Notes: generated by a model from the letters alone, not told the origin. 64,000 bases of DNA from Gracilimonas sp017641085 (GCF_046115515.1 NZ_CP175953.1), one strand, 5' to 3'. Positions 42,867 to 52,240 are shown, numbered from the stretch's first letter. A program made the numbers and translations.

Positions 42867-43513
42867 TGGCTGATCAGATTGTACAAAGTATTGTCGATTG
42901 GATAAGTGTAGTGCCGCCTATTGGTGTGTATCTCATCTTTTTTGGAATAGCCTATATCGAGAACCTTATCCCGCCCATGCCCGGAGATGTGATTGTGGCT
43001 TTCGGCGGATATTTAGCTGCGGAAGGTTTGATTGGATTGTTTCCCGTATGGAGTCTCACCGTTGTTGCTTCCGTGGCAGGATTTATGACGATGTATTGGT
43101 TGGGCCATCGGTGGGGTGCTCAAATAGAAGAAAACAGAGATAGTCATTTTTTACTCCGCTTTATCGATTACAAGTATTTTGCCAGGGGTAAAAAATGGAT
43201 GAGCCGATGGGGGCAGGGAGTGGTTGTTGCGAATCGTTTTTTGGCCGGAACCCGATCAGTGATCTCGCTCACAGCCGGGATGTCTCATCTCAAAATTACA
43301 CCCACAATTCTGAGTTCATTGGTGAGTTCGGTTTTATGGAATACCCTGCTATTGGCGATGGGCTGGGTCATTCGGGATAACTGGCAAATTATCGGGGAGT
43401 ATCTATCCAACTATGGAAAGGTCATTTTAGCGTTGATAGCGCTGTTTGTAGGGCTTAAAGCCTACTTTTTCTATCGCAGAAGGAAGCAAGTCGTAAAAGA
43501 TGAAAAAGAGTGA
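42863..43513 (+). CDS. DedA family membrane protein
   Basis: DedA proteins are inner-membrane proteins of the SNARE-associated/VTT fold, now thought to flip or transport lipid carriers such as undecaprenyl phosphate. The 216-residue sequence has YIENLIPPMPGDVIVAFGGYLA near 30-51, the conserved arginine region VVANRFLAGTRSVISLTAGMS near 125-145, and several membrane helices. It overlaps ispF by either four bases (GTG 42863) or one (ATG 42866). Its place after isoprenoid genes fits a role linked to polyprenyl carriers, but this is inference. Confidence 0.88.
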   Translation: MMADQIVQSIVDWISVVPPIGVYLIFFGIAYIENLIPPMPGDVIVAFGGYLAAEGLIGLFPVWSLTVVASVAGFMTMYWLGHRWGAQIEENRDSHFLLRFIDYKYFARGKKWMSRWGQGVVVANRFLAGTRSVISLTAGMSHLKITPTILSSLVSSVLWNTLLLAMGWVIRDNWQIIGEYLSNYGKVILALIALFVGLKAYFFYRRRKQVVKDEKE

Positions 43514-43580
43514 AATTTTTTCACAAAACATTATTGACAATCAAAGCTATCATACTTAATTTTGAAGTCTTTCGCGAAAA

Positions 43581-43653
43581 GCCAGTGTAGCTCAGTTGGT
43601 AGAGCAACGGTTTTGTAAACCGTCGGTCATCGGTTCGAATCCGGTCACTGGCT
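43581..43653 (+). tRNA. tRNA-Thr (UGU)
   Basis: A full cloverleaf is visible: acceptor GCCAGTG/CACTGGC, D-arm GCTCAGTTGGTAGAGC, anticodon stem ACGGT/ACCGT with loop TTTGTAA (anticodon TGT at 43614-43616) and a TTCGAAT T-loop. CCA is not encoded. It is the first of four tRNAs before tuf. Confidence 0.97.
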
Positions 43654-43682
43654 CAGCGATCTTTAATTTATTGATTTTATCT

Positions 43683-43765
43683 GGGGAGATACCAAAGCGG
43701 CCAACTGGGGCAGACTGTAAATCTGTTGTCGTGAGACTTCGTAGGTTCGAATCCTACTCTCCCCA
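43683..43765 (+). tRNA. tRNA-Tyr (GUA)
   Basis: Acceptor GGGGAGA/TCTCCCC, anticodon stem GCAGA/TCTGT with loop CTGTAAA (anticodon GTA), and a long variable arm as expected for class II tRNA-Tyr; T-loop TTCGAAT. Length 83 bases. Confidence 0.97.
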
Positions 43766-43772
43766 CGCGTAA

Positions 43773-43845
43773 GCGAGCGTAGCTCAATTGGTAGAGCGTC
43801 ACCCTTCCAAGGTGAATGTTGCCGGTTCGATTCCGGTCGCTCGCT
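43773..43845 (+). tRNA. tRNA-Gly (UCC)
   Basis: Acceptor GCGAGCG/CGCTCGC, D-arm GCTCAATTGGTAGAGC, anticodon stem TCACC/GGTGA with loop CTTCCAA (anticodon TCC), T-arm GCCGG/CCGGT with TTCGATT loop. Confidence 0.97.
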
Positions 43846-43852
43846 CAACGAC

Positions 43853-43924
<72 letters not shown>

Positions 43925-43981
43925 CAGGTCGAAATTTTTTTTGATGAATTTTTAAACAATACTTAACAAAACAGCTTAATC

Positions 43982-45169
43982 ATGGCAAAAGAGACCTTTG
44001 AACGGAATAAGCCCCATGTGAACGTGGGAACAATTGGACACGTAGATCATGGTAAAACAACCTTGACGGCAGCTATTACGACGGTGATGGCGAAAACTTA
44101 CGGCGGTGTAGCCAAGCAGTTTGCCGACATCGACAATGCTCCGGAAGAGCGCGAGCGTGGGATTACCATTGCTACGGCGCACGTGGAGTACGAAACCGAT
44201 GCCCGCCACTACGCTCACGTAGACTGTCCGGGTCACGCCGACTATGTCAAGAACATGGTGACGGGCGCCGCTCAGATGGACGGAGCAATTTTGGTTGTTG
44301 CCGCTACCGACGGTCCGATGCCACAGACTCGCGAGCACATTCTGCTGGCTCGTCAGGTAGGTGTACCGCAGATTGTTGTATTTATGAACAAGGTAGACCT
44401 GGTAGACGACGAAGAGCTGCTGGAGCTGGTAGAGCTGGAAGTGCGTGAGCTGCTGTCTTCTTATGAATTTGACGGCGACGACATCCCGGTGATTCAGGGA
44501 TCAGCCTTGGGCGCCCTCAACGGCGAAGCCGAGCACGAAGAAAGCATTGTAGAGCTGATGAAGGCTGTGGATGAAACCATCCCAACGCCGGAGCGTGATG
44601 TAGACAAGCCCTTCCTGATGCCGGTAGAGGATATCTTCTCGATCACCGGTCGTGGAACGGTAGCTACCGGACGTATCGAGCGTGGAGTTATTAAAGTAAA
44701 CGACGAGATTGAGATTGTAGGGATTGTAGAAGACCCGATGAAATCGGTAGTAACCGGTATTGAGATGTTCCGTCGTATGCTCGATGAAGGGCAGGCCGGA
44801 GACAACGCCGGTATTCTGCTCCGAGGAATTAACAAAGAGCAGATTGAGCGAGGCATGGTACTTTGTAAGCCCGGCTCGATCACTCCTCACAAAGAGTTTG
44901 AGTGTGAGGTATATGTACTCAGTAAAGATGAAGGTGGCCGTCACACGCCATTTTTCAAAGGCTACCGCCCACAGTTTTACTTCCGTACCACCGACGTAAC
45001 CGGAGCTTGTGAGCTTCCTGATGGTGTGGAGATGGTAATGCCGGGAGACAACGTGAAGCTGAATGTAGGATTGATTCAGCCGGTAGCGATGGAAGAAGGG
45101 CTGCGGTTTGCGATTCGCGAAGGCGGACGTACCGTGGGCGCCGGAGTTGTAACTAAAATATTGGATTAA
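43982..45169 (+). CDS. tuf: Elongation factor Tu
   Basis: EF-Tu brings aminoacyl-tRNA to the ribosome as a GTP complex. All GTPase boxes are intact: GHVDHGKTT (18-26 region), RGITI, DCPGHADY with the catalytic histidine, NKVD and GSAL. Domains 2 and 3 follow with RIERGVIKVNDE and the C-terminal GGRTVGAGVVTKIL. Length is 395 aa. The gene lies after four tRNA genes and before tRNA-Trp and secE, the same order as the thrU-tyrU-glyT-thrT-tufB region of E. coli. Codon use is strongly biased, as for a highly expressed gene. Confidence 0.98.
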   Translation: MAKETFERNKPHVNVGTIGHVDHGKTTLTAAITTVMAKTYGGVAKQFADIDNAPEERERGITIATAHVEYETDARHYAHVDCPGHADYVKNMVTGAAQMDGAILVVAATDGPMPQTREHILLARQVGVPQIVVFMNKVDLVDDEELLELVELEVRELLSSYEFDGDDIPVIQGSALGALNGEAEHEESIVELMKAVDETIPTPERDVDKPFLMPVEDIFSITGRGTVATGRIERGVIKVNDEIEIVGIVEDPMKSVVTGIEMFRRMLDEGQAGDNAGILLRGINKEQIERGMVLCKPGSITPHKEFECEVYVLSKDEGGRHTPFFKGYRPQFYFRTTDVTGACELPDGVEMVMPGDNVKLNVGLIQPVAMEEGLRFAIREGGRTVGAGVVTKILD

Positions 45170-45197
45170 GGCAGTCCCTTAAATAAGGCCAGTGCAT

Positions 45198-45223
45198 AGA
45201 GCAGTCGGTTTGCCGCCTGCTCT
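45198..45223 (+). other. Hairpin between tuf and tRNA-Trp
   Basis: AGAGCAG (45198-45204) pairs with CTGCTCT (45217-45223), with an inner CGG/CCG stem around a TTTG loop. No T-run follows, so it is more likely a processing or partial attenuation structure than a terminator. Confidence 0.5.
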
Positions 45224-45235
45224 TGTGCGCTTTAT

Positions 45236-45308
45236 ACGGGTGTAGCTCAGTTGGCAGAGCACTGGTCTCCAAAACCAGGTGTCGGGAGTTCGAGTCTCTC
45301 CACCCGTG
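45236..45308 (+). tRNA. tRNA-Trp (CCA)
   Basis: Acceptor ACGGGTG/CACCCGT, D-arm GCTCAGTTGGCAGAGC, anticodon stem CTGGT/ACCAG with loop CTCCAAA (anticodon CCA), T-arm with TTCGAGT loop. It lies just upstream of secE. Confidence 0.97.
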
Positions 45309-45325
45309 CAGACAAAATAAATGAT

Positions 45326-45511
45326 ATGAGCAAGATTAATGATTTTTTTGACGGTGTTGTAAAGGAATTCAAGAAGGTTTCCTGGCCAACCCAGAAAGAG
45401 CTAATCGATAATACCATTATCGTGGTGGTTTTTTCAATCATAATATCGGTATTCATCTTTGGTGTTGACCAAATGTACAGCACCATATTAGAAGCTATTT
45501 ATAATCAATAA
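45326..45511 (+). CDS. secE: Preprotein translocase subunit SecE
   Basis: SecE is the small clamp subunit of the SecYEG export channel. The 61-residue protein has the conserved amphipathic segment FFDGVVKEFKKVSWPTQKEL (7-26) followed by one membrane helix (NTIIVVVFSIIISVFIFGVDQ). The ATG at 45326 is the true start: the longer open frame upstream runs through tRNA-Trp. Its stop TAA shares one base with the nusG ATG (TAATG). Confidence 0.95.
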   Translation: MSKINDFFDGVVKEFKKVSWPTQKELIDNTIIVVVFSIIISVFIFGVDQMYSTILEAIYNQ

Positions 45512-46068
45512 TGAGTAAAGAATTAACGCATGATTGGTACGTAGTTCGCTGCTTTTCCAGTCATGAAAAAAAGGTTAAAGAGTTTCTCGAGCGCGAAATT
45601 GAAGATCAGGGTTTAGAGGATAAAATCAAGGAGATCTTGATTCCCACTGAAACGGTTGTCGAGATTCGTTCCGGAAAGAAGCGTACCCGCGAGAAAAACT
45701 TTTTCCCCGGATATATTCTTTTGAATACTCATTATGATGAAGAAGTAAACAATTTGATACAAAGTGCACCCTCCTGCCTTGGTTTTTTGAAGGTAGGTAA
45801 AAATGAGACGGTGCCAACTCCACTGAAAGATCACGAAGTCAAACGCATCATTGGACGAGTGAAAGACGGTGGCGACGAACCGCGGAATATTGAAATTCCG
45901 TACAGCGAGGGAGACCTGGTTAAAGTGATATCCGGTCCGTTTAAAGATTTTGACGGAACCGTTCAGGAAGTGAATCCTGAAAAACTGAAGCTGCGAGTTA
46001 TGGTTAGTATTTTTGGCCGTAAAACTCCTGTTGAAGTGGATGTCAGCCAAGTTGAATCCGCTACATAA
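45511..46068 (+). CDS. nusG: Transcription termination/antitermination factor NusG
   Basis: NusG binds RNA polymerase and couples it to the ribosome or to Rho. The 185-residue protein has an NGN domain (DWYVVRCFSSHEKKVKEFLE at the N-terminus, FFPGYILL near 67) and a KOW domain (EGDLVKVISGPFKDFDGTVQEVN near 130-152). Its ATG overlaps secE by one base. rplK follows after 73 bases. Confidence 0.96.
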   Translation: MSKELTHDWYVVRCFSSHEKKVKEFLEREIEDQGLEDKIKEILIPTETVVEIRSGKKRTREKNFFPGYILLNTHYDEEVNNLIQSAPSCLGFLKVGKNETVPTPLKDHEVKRIIGRVKDGGDEPRNIEIPYSEGDLVKVISGPFKDFDGTVQEVNPEKLKLRVMVSIFGRKTPVEVDVSQVESAT

Positions 46069-46141
46069 AGAACCTAGTTGATGCACACTAGCTATTACGC
46101 AAATTAAACTGAAGTTATTAATTATAGGATCCTGAGAATCC

Positions 46142-46573
46142 ATGGCTAAAAAAGTTGAGAAAATCCTGAAGCTCCAGATTGTTGGGGGGCAGGCAAACCC
46201 TGCGCCACCTGTTGGACCGGCACTCGGTCAGGCGGGAATCAATATAATGGAGTTTTGTAAAGCCTTTAACGCTAAGACTCAGGACAAGGCCGGAACTGTT
46301 GTTCCTGTTGAGATTACAGTTTATGCTGATAAGTCTTTTACATTCAAAACAAAGACTCCACCAGCACCTGTACTTCTTAAGAAAGCAGCGAAAATCAAGT
46401 CCGGATCAGGTGAACCTAACCGAAATAAAGTAGGTACAGTAACCTGGAGCCAATGCAAAGAAATCGCAGAAGAAAAGATGGAAGACTTAAATGCGTTTGA
46501 CATCGAAGCTGGCGCGGAAATGGTTGCAGGAACGGCTCGCAGTATGGGTCTTAGAGTAAATCGCGAAAAGTAA
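46142..46573 (+). CDS. rplK: 50S ribosomal protein L11
   Basis: L11 forms the base of the factor-binding stalk. The N-terminal KLQIVGGQANPAPPVGPALGQAGINIMEFCKAFN-type sequence with PPVGPALGQ and the C-terminal KMEDLNAFDIEAGAEMVAGTARSMGL region are diagnostic. Length 143 aa. rplA follows after about 13 bases. Confidence 0.97.
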   Translation: MAKKVEKILKLQIVGGQANPAPPVGPALGQAGINIMEFCKAFNAKTQDKAGTVVPVEITVYADKSFTFKTKTPPAPVLLKKAAKIKSGSGEPNRNKVGTVTWSQCKEIAEEKMEDLNAFDIEAGAEMVAGTARSMGLRVNREK

Positions 46574-46586
46574 GGAAATTGTGATC

Positions 46587-47285
46587 ATGGCAAAAAGAGG
46601 AAAGAAATATCAACAGGCCGTGGCACTCGTGAACCCCGAGGTAGAGTATACTTTGGAAGAAGCGTGCGATCTGGTTAAAAAAACATCTACCGCTAACTTT
46701 GATGCATCCGTTGACGTTGACGTTCGGTTGGGAGTTGATCCCCGCCACGCCGACCAAATGGTGCGTGGTACAGTGAGCTTGCCTCATGGTACCGGTAAAG
46801 AAGTTAAGGTTTTGGCTCTCGTTAACGAGGCCAAGCAAGATGAAGCCAGAGAAGCTGGTGCCGACCATGTTGGTCTTGATGATTACATCACGAAAATAGA
46901 AGAGGGGTGGGCTGATATTGACGTTATTATCGCTACACCCGACGTAATGGGTAAACTCGGTAAGCTTGGGCGCTTTTTAGGGCCCCGCGGACTGATGCCT
47001 AACCCTAAGAGTGGAACCGTAACAATGGATGTGGCCGATGCTGTAAAGCAAGTTAAAGCCGGCCAGATTGATTTCCGTGTTGATAAAGCCGGAATCCTTC
47101 ACACATCAATTGGAAAAGTTAGTTTCGATGCAAGTGACCTGAAGGAGAACGCTGAGTCGTTCTTACGTACGGTTATGAGCTTGAGGCCGGCTTCCGCAAA
47201 AGGGCTGTATGTGAAAAGTGTTTTCATGAGCAGCACAATGGGACCAAGCATCCCGATAAGCAGAACCGCAGTTACATCCCTATAA
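46587..47285 (+). CDS. rplA: 50S ribosomal protein L1
   Basis: L1 builds the mobile L1 stalk and in many bacteria represses its own operon. Diagnostic stretches are DVDVRLGVDPRHADQMVRGTV near 40-60 and LGRFLGPRGLMPNPKSGTV near 128-146. I chose the ATG at 46587, which has an AAGGAAATT ribosome site upstream; a GTG at 46581 would add two residues. Length 232 aa. rplJ follows after only 17 bases, leaving no space for the long L10 leader known from E. coli. Confidence 0.97.
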   Translation: MAKRGKKYQQAVALVNPEVEYTLEEACDLVKKTSTANFDASVDVDVRLGVDPRHADQMVRGTVSLPHGTGKEVKVLALVNEAKQDEAREAGADHVGLDDYITKIEEGWADIDVIIATPDVMGKLGKLGRFLGPRGLMPNPKSGTVTMDVADAVKQVKAGQIDFRVDKAGILHTSIGKVSFDASDLKENAESFLRTVMSLRPASAKGLYVKSVFMSSTMGPSIPISRTAVTSL

Positions 47286-47302
47286 TAGGAGGAATTTAAA
47301 TT

Positions 47303-47824
47303 ATGCCTACTGCAGAAAAGCGTGTAATTCTTGATGAACTTACCGAAAAACTGAAAAGTTCGAGTGCTTTATACATTGCGAACTACTCGGGAATGTCGGT
47401 ACCTGAAGTCAACGAATTGCGAGGTGCATTTCGTAAGGGAGATATTCGATTCAAAGTTTACAAGAACAAACTTGTAAAGCTCGCAATGGAAGAAGTTGGT
47501 GGATACGATGAAATAATCCCCGCATTGGTTGAGCAGAATGCTTTTGCATTCGTTGAAGAAGAATTATCTGCACCTGCCAAGGTATTGAAAGATTTTATCA
47601 AGGATAATAATAAGCCAGAATTTAAAGCAGCTATCGTAGACGGAGATTTTTACGGTGCGGATAAGCTGGACGTTCTTGCCGCAATGAAGTCGAAGAACGA
47701 GATTGTTGGCGATATCCTTGGTCTGTTGATGGCCCCACTATCAAATGTAGTTGGTGCGCTTGAATCACAAGGATCTAACCTTGTTGGTGCCGTTAAAACC
47801 ATCGCTGAAAAAGGCGAAGAGTAA
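47303..47824 (+). CDS. rplJ: 50S ribosomal protein L10
   Basis: L10 anchors the L7/L12 stalk. The start region AEKRVILDELTEKLKSSSALYIANYSGM (2-29) and NKLVKLAMEE near 53 are typical; the C-terminal helices bind L12 dimers. Length 173 aa. A perfect AGGAGG Shine-Dalgarno sequence lies nine bases before the ATG. rplL follows after 53 bases. Confidence 0.97.
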   Translation: MPTAEKRVILDELTEKLKSSSALYIANYSGMSVPEVNELRGAFRKGDIRFKVYKNKLVKLAMEEVGGYDEIIPALVEQNAFAFVEEELSAPAKVLKDFIKDNNKPEFKAAIVDGDFYGADKLDVLAAMKSKNEIVGDILGLLMAPLSNVVGALESQGSNLVGAVKTIAEKGEE

Positions 47825-47877
47825 CCCTTATTTATTACAACTAGAATTTTTTATATCAAAACAACTGGAGATAACAA

Positions 47878-48255
47878 ATGGCTGACGTTAAAGATTTAGC
47901 TGAACAGCTTGTCAACCTAACAATTAAAGAAGCAAACGAACTTGCTAAAGTTCTTGAAGAAGAATACGATATCAAACCTGCTCAAGCTGCTGTTGCAGTA
48001 GCTGGACCTGCTGCTGGCGGAGAAGCCGGTGGCGGAGAAGAGCAAACTGAGTTTGACGTAGTTCTGAAAAGCGCTGGTGCTAAGAAAATCGCGGTAATTA
48101 AAGAAGTACGCGGAATCACCGGTCTTGGACTCAAAGAAGCCAAAGAATTGGTTGACGGAGCTCCCGGCACTGTAAAAGAAGCAGTTTCTAAAGATGAAGC
48201 TGAGCAAATCAAAGGCAAGCTTGAAGAAGCTGGTGCCGAAGTAGAGCTTAAGTAA
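47878..48255 (+). CDS. rplL: 50S ribosomal protein L7/L12
   Basis: L7/L12 is the multi-copy stalk protein that recruits GTPase factors. An N-terminal dimerisation domain (LAEQLVNLTIKEANELAKVLEEEY), an Ala/Gly-rich hinge (AAVAVAGPAAGGEAGGGEE, 37-55) and the C-terminal factor-binding domain (EFDVVLKSAGAKKIAVIKEVR and GLGLKEAKELVDGAP) are clear. Length 125 aa. A hairpin and a long spacer separate it from rpoB. Confidence 0.97.
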   Translation: MADVKDLAEQLVNLTIKEANELAKVLEEEYDIKPAQAAVAVAGPAAGGEAGGGEEQTEFDVVLKSAGAKKIAVIKEVRGITGLGLKEAKELVDGAPGTVKEAVSKDEAEQIKGKLEEAGAEVELK

Positions 48256-48277
48256 CTCATACTTACACATTCGTTGG

Positions 48278-48307
48278 TAGCCAATGCCGTGAAAACGGTA
48301 TTGGCTA
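48278..48307 (+). promoter_or_regulatory. Attenuator-like hairpin between rplL and rpoB
   Basis: TAGCCAATGCCG (48278-48289) pairs with CGGTATTGGCTA (48296-48307) with one G-U pair and a six-base loop. No T-run follows. The place matches the partial terminator or RNase III site between rplL and rpoB in E. coli, which lowers rpoBC expression relative to the ribosomal genes; equivalence is inference. Confidence 0.6.
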
Positions 48308-48371
48308 TTGGCGTCTATATAAATTGACCCCATTAGCCCTGGGGTTTGCCCGTATCATTTACCTTCAATCT

Positions 48372-48382
48372 AAGAGGAGAGG
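48372..48382 (+). promoter_or_regulatory. Shine-Dalgarno sequence fixing the rpoB TTG start
   Basis: TAAGAGGAGAGG lies six bases before the TTG at 48389. No ATG start is available at this point, so the ribosome site supports TTG as the real start of rpoB. Confidence 0.75.
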
Positions 48383-48388
48383 TTCCTT

Positions 48389-51300
48389 TTGAGCAAGAAG
48401 ATGCAAACTATTCCGAACACGGAACGCTTATCGTTTGGTAAAACCAAGCACGTACTGGATTATCCGGATTTTCTGGACATTCAGTTAGAGTCATTCGAAA
48501 AATTTGTACAACTTGATATTGCTCCCAATGAGCGAGAAAATCAAGGACTACAACGAATTTTTAATGAAAATTTTCCCATTCAAGACAGTCGCGAGACTCA
48601 TATTCTTGAATTCCTTTACTATAACGTAGATGTGCCACGTTACACGATTGCTGAATGCCAGGATCGTGGGCTGACATATTCCGTTCCGTTAAAAGCAAAA
48701 TTGCGATTATCATCGGTTGATGATAGCGACGAAGCCAGCGAAACTATTGAGCAGGAAGTATTTTTAGGAGACCTGCCCTGGATGTCGAATCGCGGAACAT
48801 TCATCATTAACGGTGCTGAGCGCGTTATTGTAAGTCAGCTCCACCGTTCACCCGGTGTATTCTTTGGTCAGAATGTGCACCCGAACGGAACACAACTGTA
48901 TTCGGCCCGAGTTATTCCTTTCAAAGGATCCTGGATTGAATTCACTACCGATATTCGTGACGTTCTTTGGGCTTATATCGATCGTAAGAAAAAAGTTCCG
49001 GCCACTACCTTATTACGTGCGCTTGGATATTCTTCCGATATCGAATTGTTGAGCCTGTTTGAACTTTCAGAAGAAATTAAATTCGGTAAGAAAGATCACT
49101 ACAACAAAAACCTGGTAGGTAAGCGACTTGCTGAGAACGTTGTTGTAGAAAGCATGGAAGAAGTGGTTGACGATGAGACCGGTGAAGTTACCGAAGCTCT
49201 TAATCGCCAGATTATCTTTGAGCGGGATCATGAACTTACCGAAGATGACTATGGCTCATTAAAAGATGCTGAAGTAGAGAAAGTGCTCGTCCAGAAAATC
49301 TCAGCTGAAGAGTCTGAGCGTTCTGTTATGATGAATACACTTCGTAAGGATCCTACTTACGATGAGACAACAGCTCTTGGAGAAATTTACCAGCAGATTC
49401 GATCCGGTGAAATGCCCGATCCTGAAACTGCGCGTTCTATTCTGGAAAGACTGTTCTTCAGCGACAAGAAATATGATCTGGGTGAAGTGGGTCGTTATCG
49501 ATTGAATAAACGACTGAAGTTAGATCAGGATAACACTGTACAGTATCTGACTAAAGAGGATATTGTAGCTATTGTTAAAGAGGTTATCCGCCTGAAGAAC
49601 ATGAAGTCTCAGGTTGATGATATTGATCACTTAAGTAACCGACGTGTACGAACCGTTGGTGAGCAGTTGGGTCAGCAGTTTGCGATTGGTCTTGCCCGAA
49701 TGGCACGTACCATCCGTGAGCGTATGAATTCTCGTGATGCTGAGCAACTCACCCCACAGGATCTTGTGAATGCACGTACCATTTCAAGTGTGATTAACAC
49801 TTTCTTTGGTACCAACCAGCTTTCACAGTTTATGGATCAAACCAACCCGCTTGCCGAGCTGACGCACAAGCGTCGTATGTCTGCACTGGGTCCCGGTGGT
49901 CTTACCCGTGAGCGAGCCGGTTTTGAGGTTCGTGACGTTCACTACACGCATTACGGACGTCTATGCCCTATTGAAACACCTGAGGGGCCAAACATTGGTT
50001 TGATTTCCTCACTGTGTGTGCACGCGAAAGTAAACGACTTTGGATTCATTGAAACGCCTTACCGTAAAGTGAAGGAAGGTAAAGTTTCCAAAGACGTTGA
50101 ATATCTCGCTGCTGAGCAGGAAGACGAAACGGTAATCGCCCAGGCGAATGCTGAGATTGACGATAAAGGTACTTTCGAGAGTGAAGCTATTTTCTCCCGA
50201 ACACGCGAAGGTAACTACCTGCGTGTAAAACCAGACGAAATTGAATACATGGACGTTGCCACTAACCAGATTACTTCTCTGGCGGCAGCGCTGATTCCAT
50301 TTATTGAACACGATGATGCTAACCGTGCCCTCATGGGTTCGAACATGCAGCGTCAGGCTGTTCCGCTTCTTCGTCCCGAGGCCCCTGTGGTGGGAACCGG
50401 ACTGGAGCAGAGAGCAGCTCGTGACTCACGTGCTATCATCACCGCTGATGCTGATGGTGAAGTAGTATATGTAAGTGCGACTGAAATTCGAGTTAAGTAC
50501 AACCGTTCTGAAGACGAGCAACATTGCTACTTCGACGGCGGGGTGAAAACCTACAAGCTTGACAAGTTCATTCGTACTAACCAGGATACTACTATAAACC
50601 AGCGTCCGGTTGTGAAGATTGGCGACAAAGTGAAAGCCGGTCAGGCTCTCGCTGATGGTTGCTCAACCGACAAAGGTGAGCTGGCTCTTGGCCGTAACCT
50701 GCTGGTGGCCTTTATGCCATGGCGTGGTTACAACTTTGAGGATGCCATTGTAGTAAGTGAGCGCATCGTTCAGGACGATATTTATACTTCCATCCACGTA
50801 ACGGAATTCGAACAACAGGTTCGTGATACCAAACGTGGGGAAGAAGAACTGACTCGTGAAATTCCTAACGTAAGTGAGGAAGCCACCCGCAACCTCGACG
50901 AACGGGGAATTATTCGCGTAGGTGCCAAGATTGAACACGGCGATATCCTGGTAGGTAAGATTACTCCTAAAGGAGAAACCGATCCTACTCCGGAAGAAAA
51001 ACTGCTGCGTGCGATCTTTGGTGATAAAGCCGGTGATGTGAAAGATGCATCTCTGAAAGTACCTCCTGGTGTTCAGGGAACCGTAATCGACACCAAGCTT
51101 TTCAGCCGTAAGCGCGATGAGTTGGTATCTCGTAAAGAAGAGAAGAAACGTGTTGAGCAGGAAGAAGAACGTCACTCCCAAAAAGTTGCTGAATTGAATC
51201 AGCAGTGGGCAGACAAGATGTATTCTCTGCTTCGCGACAAAACCTCTCCGGGTGTATATAACTACAGTAATGTAGAGCTGATCCCGAAAGGCGAGAAATA

Positions 51301-52216
51301 CAAGAAATCTGTATTTGAAGAATTAGATCCGGTAAACATTAACGAAAACATCGACTGGGCCACAGATGGTGAGCTCGTGAAGATGGTTCGAAGATTGTTT
51401 GCCAACTACCGCGAGCTTCGTCGTGAAATTGACACCGAAGCTAAGCGTCGTAAATTTGCAATCCAGGTAGGAGACGAACTTCCGCCGGGAATCATCCAGA
51501 AAGCAAAAGTTTATGTTGCTAAGAAACGTAAGCTGCACGTGGGTGACAAGATGGCCGGTCGTCACGGTAATAAAGGTGTGGTTGCTAAAATCGTACCCCA
51601 GGAAGACATGCCGTTTATGGAAGACGGAACCCCGGTTGATATCTGTTTAAACCCACTGGGTGTGCCTTCCCGTATGAACCTTGGTCAGATTTACGAAACC
51701 ATTCTTGGATGGGCTGCTAAGAAAATGGGTGTGACGTTTGCGTCGCCTATCTTCAACGGTGCTTCCATGGATGAAGTTAGAGAGAAATTAAAAGAAGCCG
51801 GACTGCCTGAAGACGGCCGCGTAAATCTTTACGACGGACGAACAGGCGAGCCATTCGCACAGAAAACAACTGTAGGTTATATCTACATGTTGAAACTGAA
51901 CCACCTGATTCAGGACAAGATGCACTCTCGTTCTATCGGGCCATATTCACTCATTACGCAGCAGCCATTGGGCGGTAAAGCTCAGTTTGGTGGCCAGCGA
52001 CTTGGTGAGATGGAGGTTTGGGCACTGTACGCATATGGTGCATCCAGCATCTTGAAAGAAATGCTCACTGTGAAAAGTGATGACGTAAAAGGGCGCTCTA
52101 AAGTGTATGAAGCTATCGTGAAAGGTGAGAACCTGCCCGATGGTGATGTGCCCGAATCATTCAAGGTATTGTTACGAGAGCTTATGGGTCTCGGCCTTGA
52201 AATGCATATTGAATAA
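48389..52216 (+). CDS. rpoB: DNA-directed RNA polymerase subunit beta
   Basis: This is the beta subunit of RNA polymerase, 1275 residues. The rifampicin-pocket and fork region is visible as FFGTNQLSQFMDQTNPLAELTHKRRMSALGPGGLTRERAGFEVRDVHYTHYGR-type sequence near residues 470-525. Later signatures are GRNLLVAFMPWRGYNFEDAIVVSERI, GDKMAGRHGNKGVVAKI near 1050, and the C-terminal GGKAQFGGQRLGEMEVWALYAYGA. Starts at TTG with a strong ribosome site. rpoC follows after 30 bases. The rifampicin-region residues look wild-type (for example DQTNPLAELTHKRR with intact His and Ser positions). Confidence 0.98.
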   Translation: MSKKMQTIPNTERLSFGKTKHVLDYPDFLDIQLESFEKFVQLDIAPNERENQGLQRIFNENFPIQDSRETHILEFLYYNVDVPRYTIAECQDRGLTYSVPLKAKLRLSSVDDSDEASETIEQEVFLGDLPWMSNRGTFIINGAERVIVSQLHRSPGVFFGQNVHPNGTQLYSARVIPFKGSWIEFTTDIRDVLWAYIDRKKKVPATTLLRALGYSSDIELLSLFELSEEIKFGKKDHYNKNLVGKRLAENVVVESMEEVVDDETGEVTEALNRQIIFERDHELTEDDYGSLKDAEVEKVLVQKISAEESERSVMMNTLRKDPTYDETTALGEIYQQIRSGEMPDPETARSILERLFFSDKKYDLGEVGRYRLNKRLKLDQDNTVQYLTKEDIVAIVKEVIRLKNMKSQVDDIDHLSNRRVRTVGEQLGQQFAIGLARMARTIRERMNSRDAEQLTPQDLVNARTISSVINTFFGTNQLSQFMDQTNPLAELTHKRRMSALGPGGLTRERAGFEVRDVHYTHYGRLCPIETPEGPNIGLISSLCVHAKVNDFGFIETPYRKVKEGKVSKDVEYLAAEQEDETVIAQANAEIDDKGTFESEAIFSRTREGNYLRVKPDEIEYMDVATNQITSLAAALIPFIEHDDANRALMGSNMQRQAVPLLRPEAPVVGTGLEQRAARDSRAIITADADGEVVYVSATEIRVKYNRSEDEQHCYFDGGVKTYKLDKFIRTNQDTTINQRPVVKIGDKVKAGQALADGCSTDKGELALGRNLLVAFMPWRGYNFEDAIVVSERIVQDDIYTSIHVTEFEQQVRDTKRGEEELTREIPNVSEEATRNLDERGIIRVGAKIEHGDILVGKITPKGETDPTPEEKLLRAIFGDKAGDVKDASLKVPPGVQGTVIDTKLFSRKRDELVSRKEEKKRVEQEEERHSQKVAELNQQWADKMYSLLRDKTSPGVYNYSNVELIPKGEKYKKSVFEELDPVNINENIDWATDGELVKMVRRLFANYRELRREIDTEAKRRKFAIQVGDELPPGIIQKAKVYVAKKRKLHVGDKMAGRHGNKGVVAKIVPQEDMPFMEDGTPVDICLNPLGVPSRMNLGQIYETILGWAAKKMGVTFASPIFNGASMDEVREKLKEAGLPEDGRVNLYDGRTGEPFAQKTTVGYIYMLKLNHLIQDKMHSRSIGPYSLITQQPLGGKAQFGGQRLGEMEVWALYAYGASSILKEMLTVKSDDVKGRSKVYEAIVKGENLPDGDVPESFKVLLRELMGLGLEMHIE

Positions 52217-52234
52217 TTTCACTGTTAATAATTT

Positions 52235-52240
52235 GGAGGA
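52235..52240 (+). promoter_or_regulatory. Shine-Dalgarno sequence fixing the rpoC TTG start
   Basis: GGAGGA lies six bases before the TTG at 52247 and gives clear support for this non-ATG start. Confidence 0.75.

Noticed and set aside
47286..47302. L10 autoregulatory leader
   Set aside because: The gap between rplA and rplJ is only 17 bases and holds just the Shine-Dalgarno sequence.
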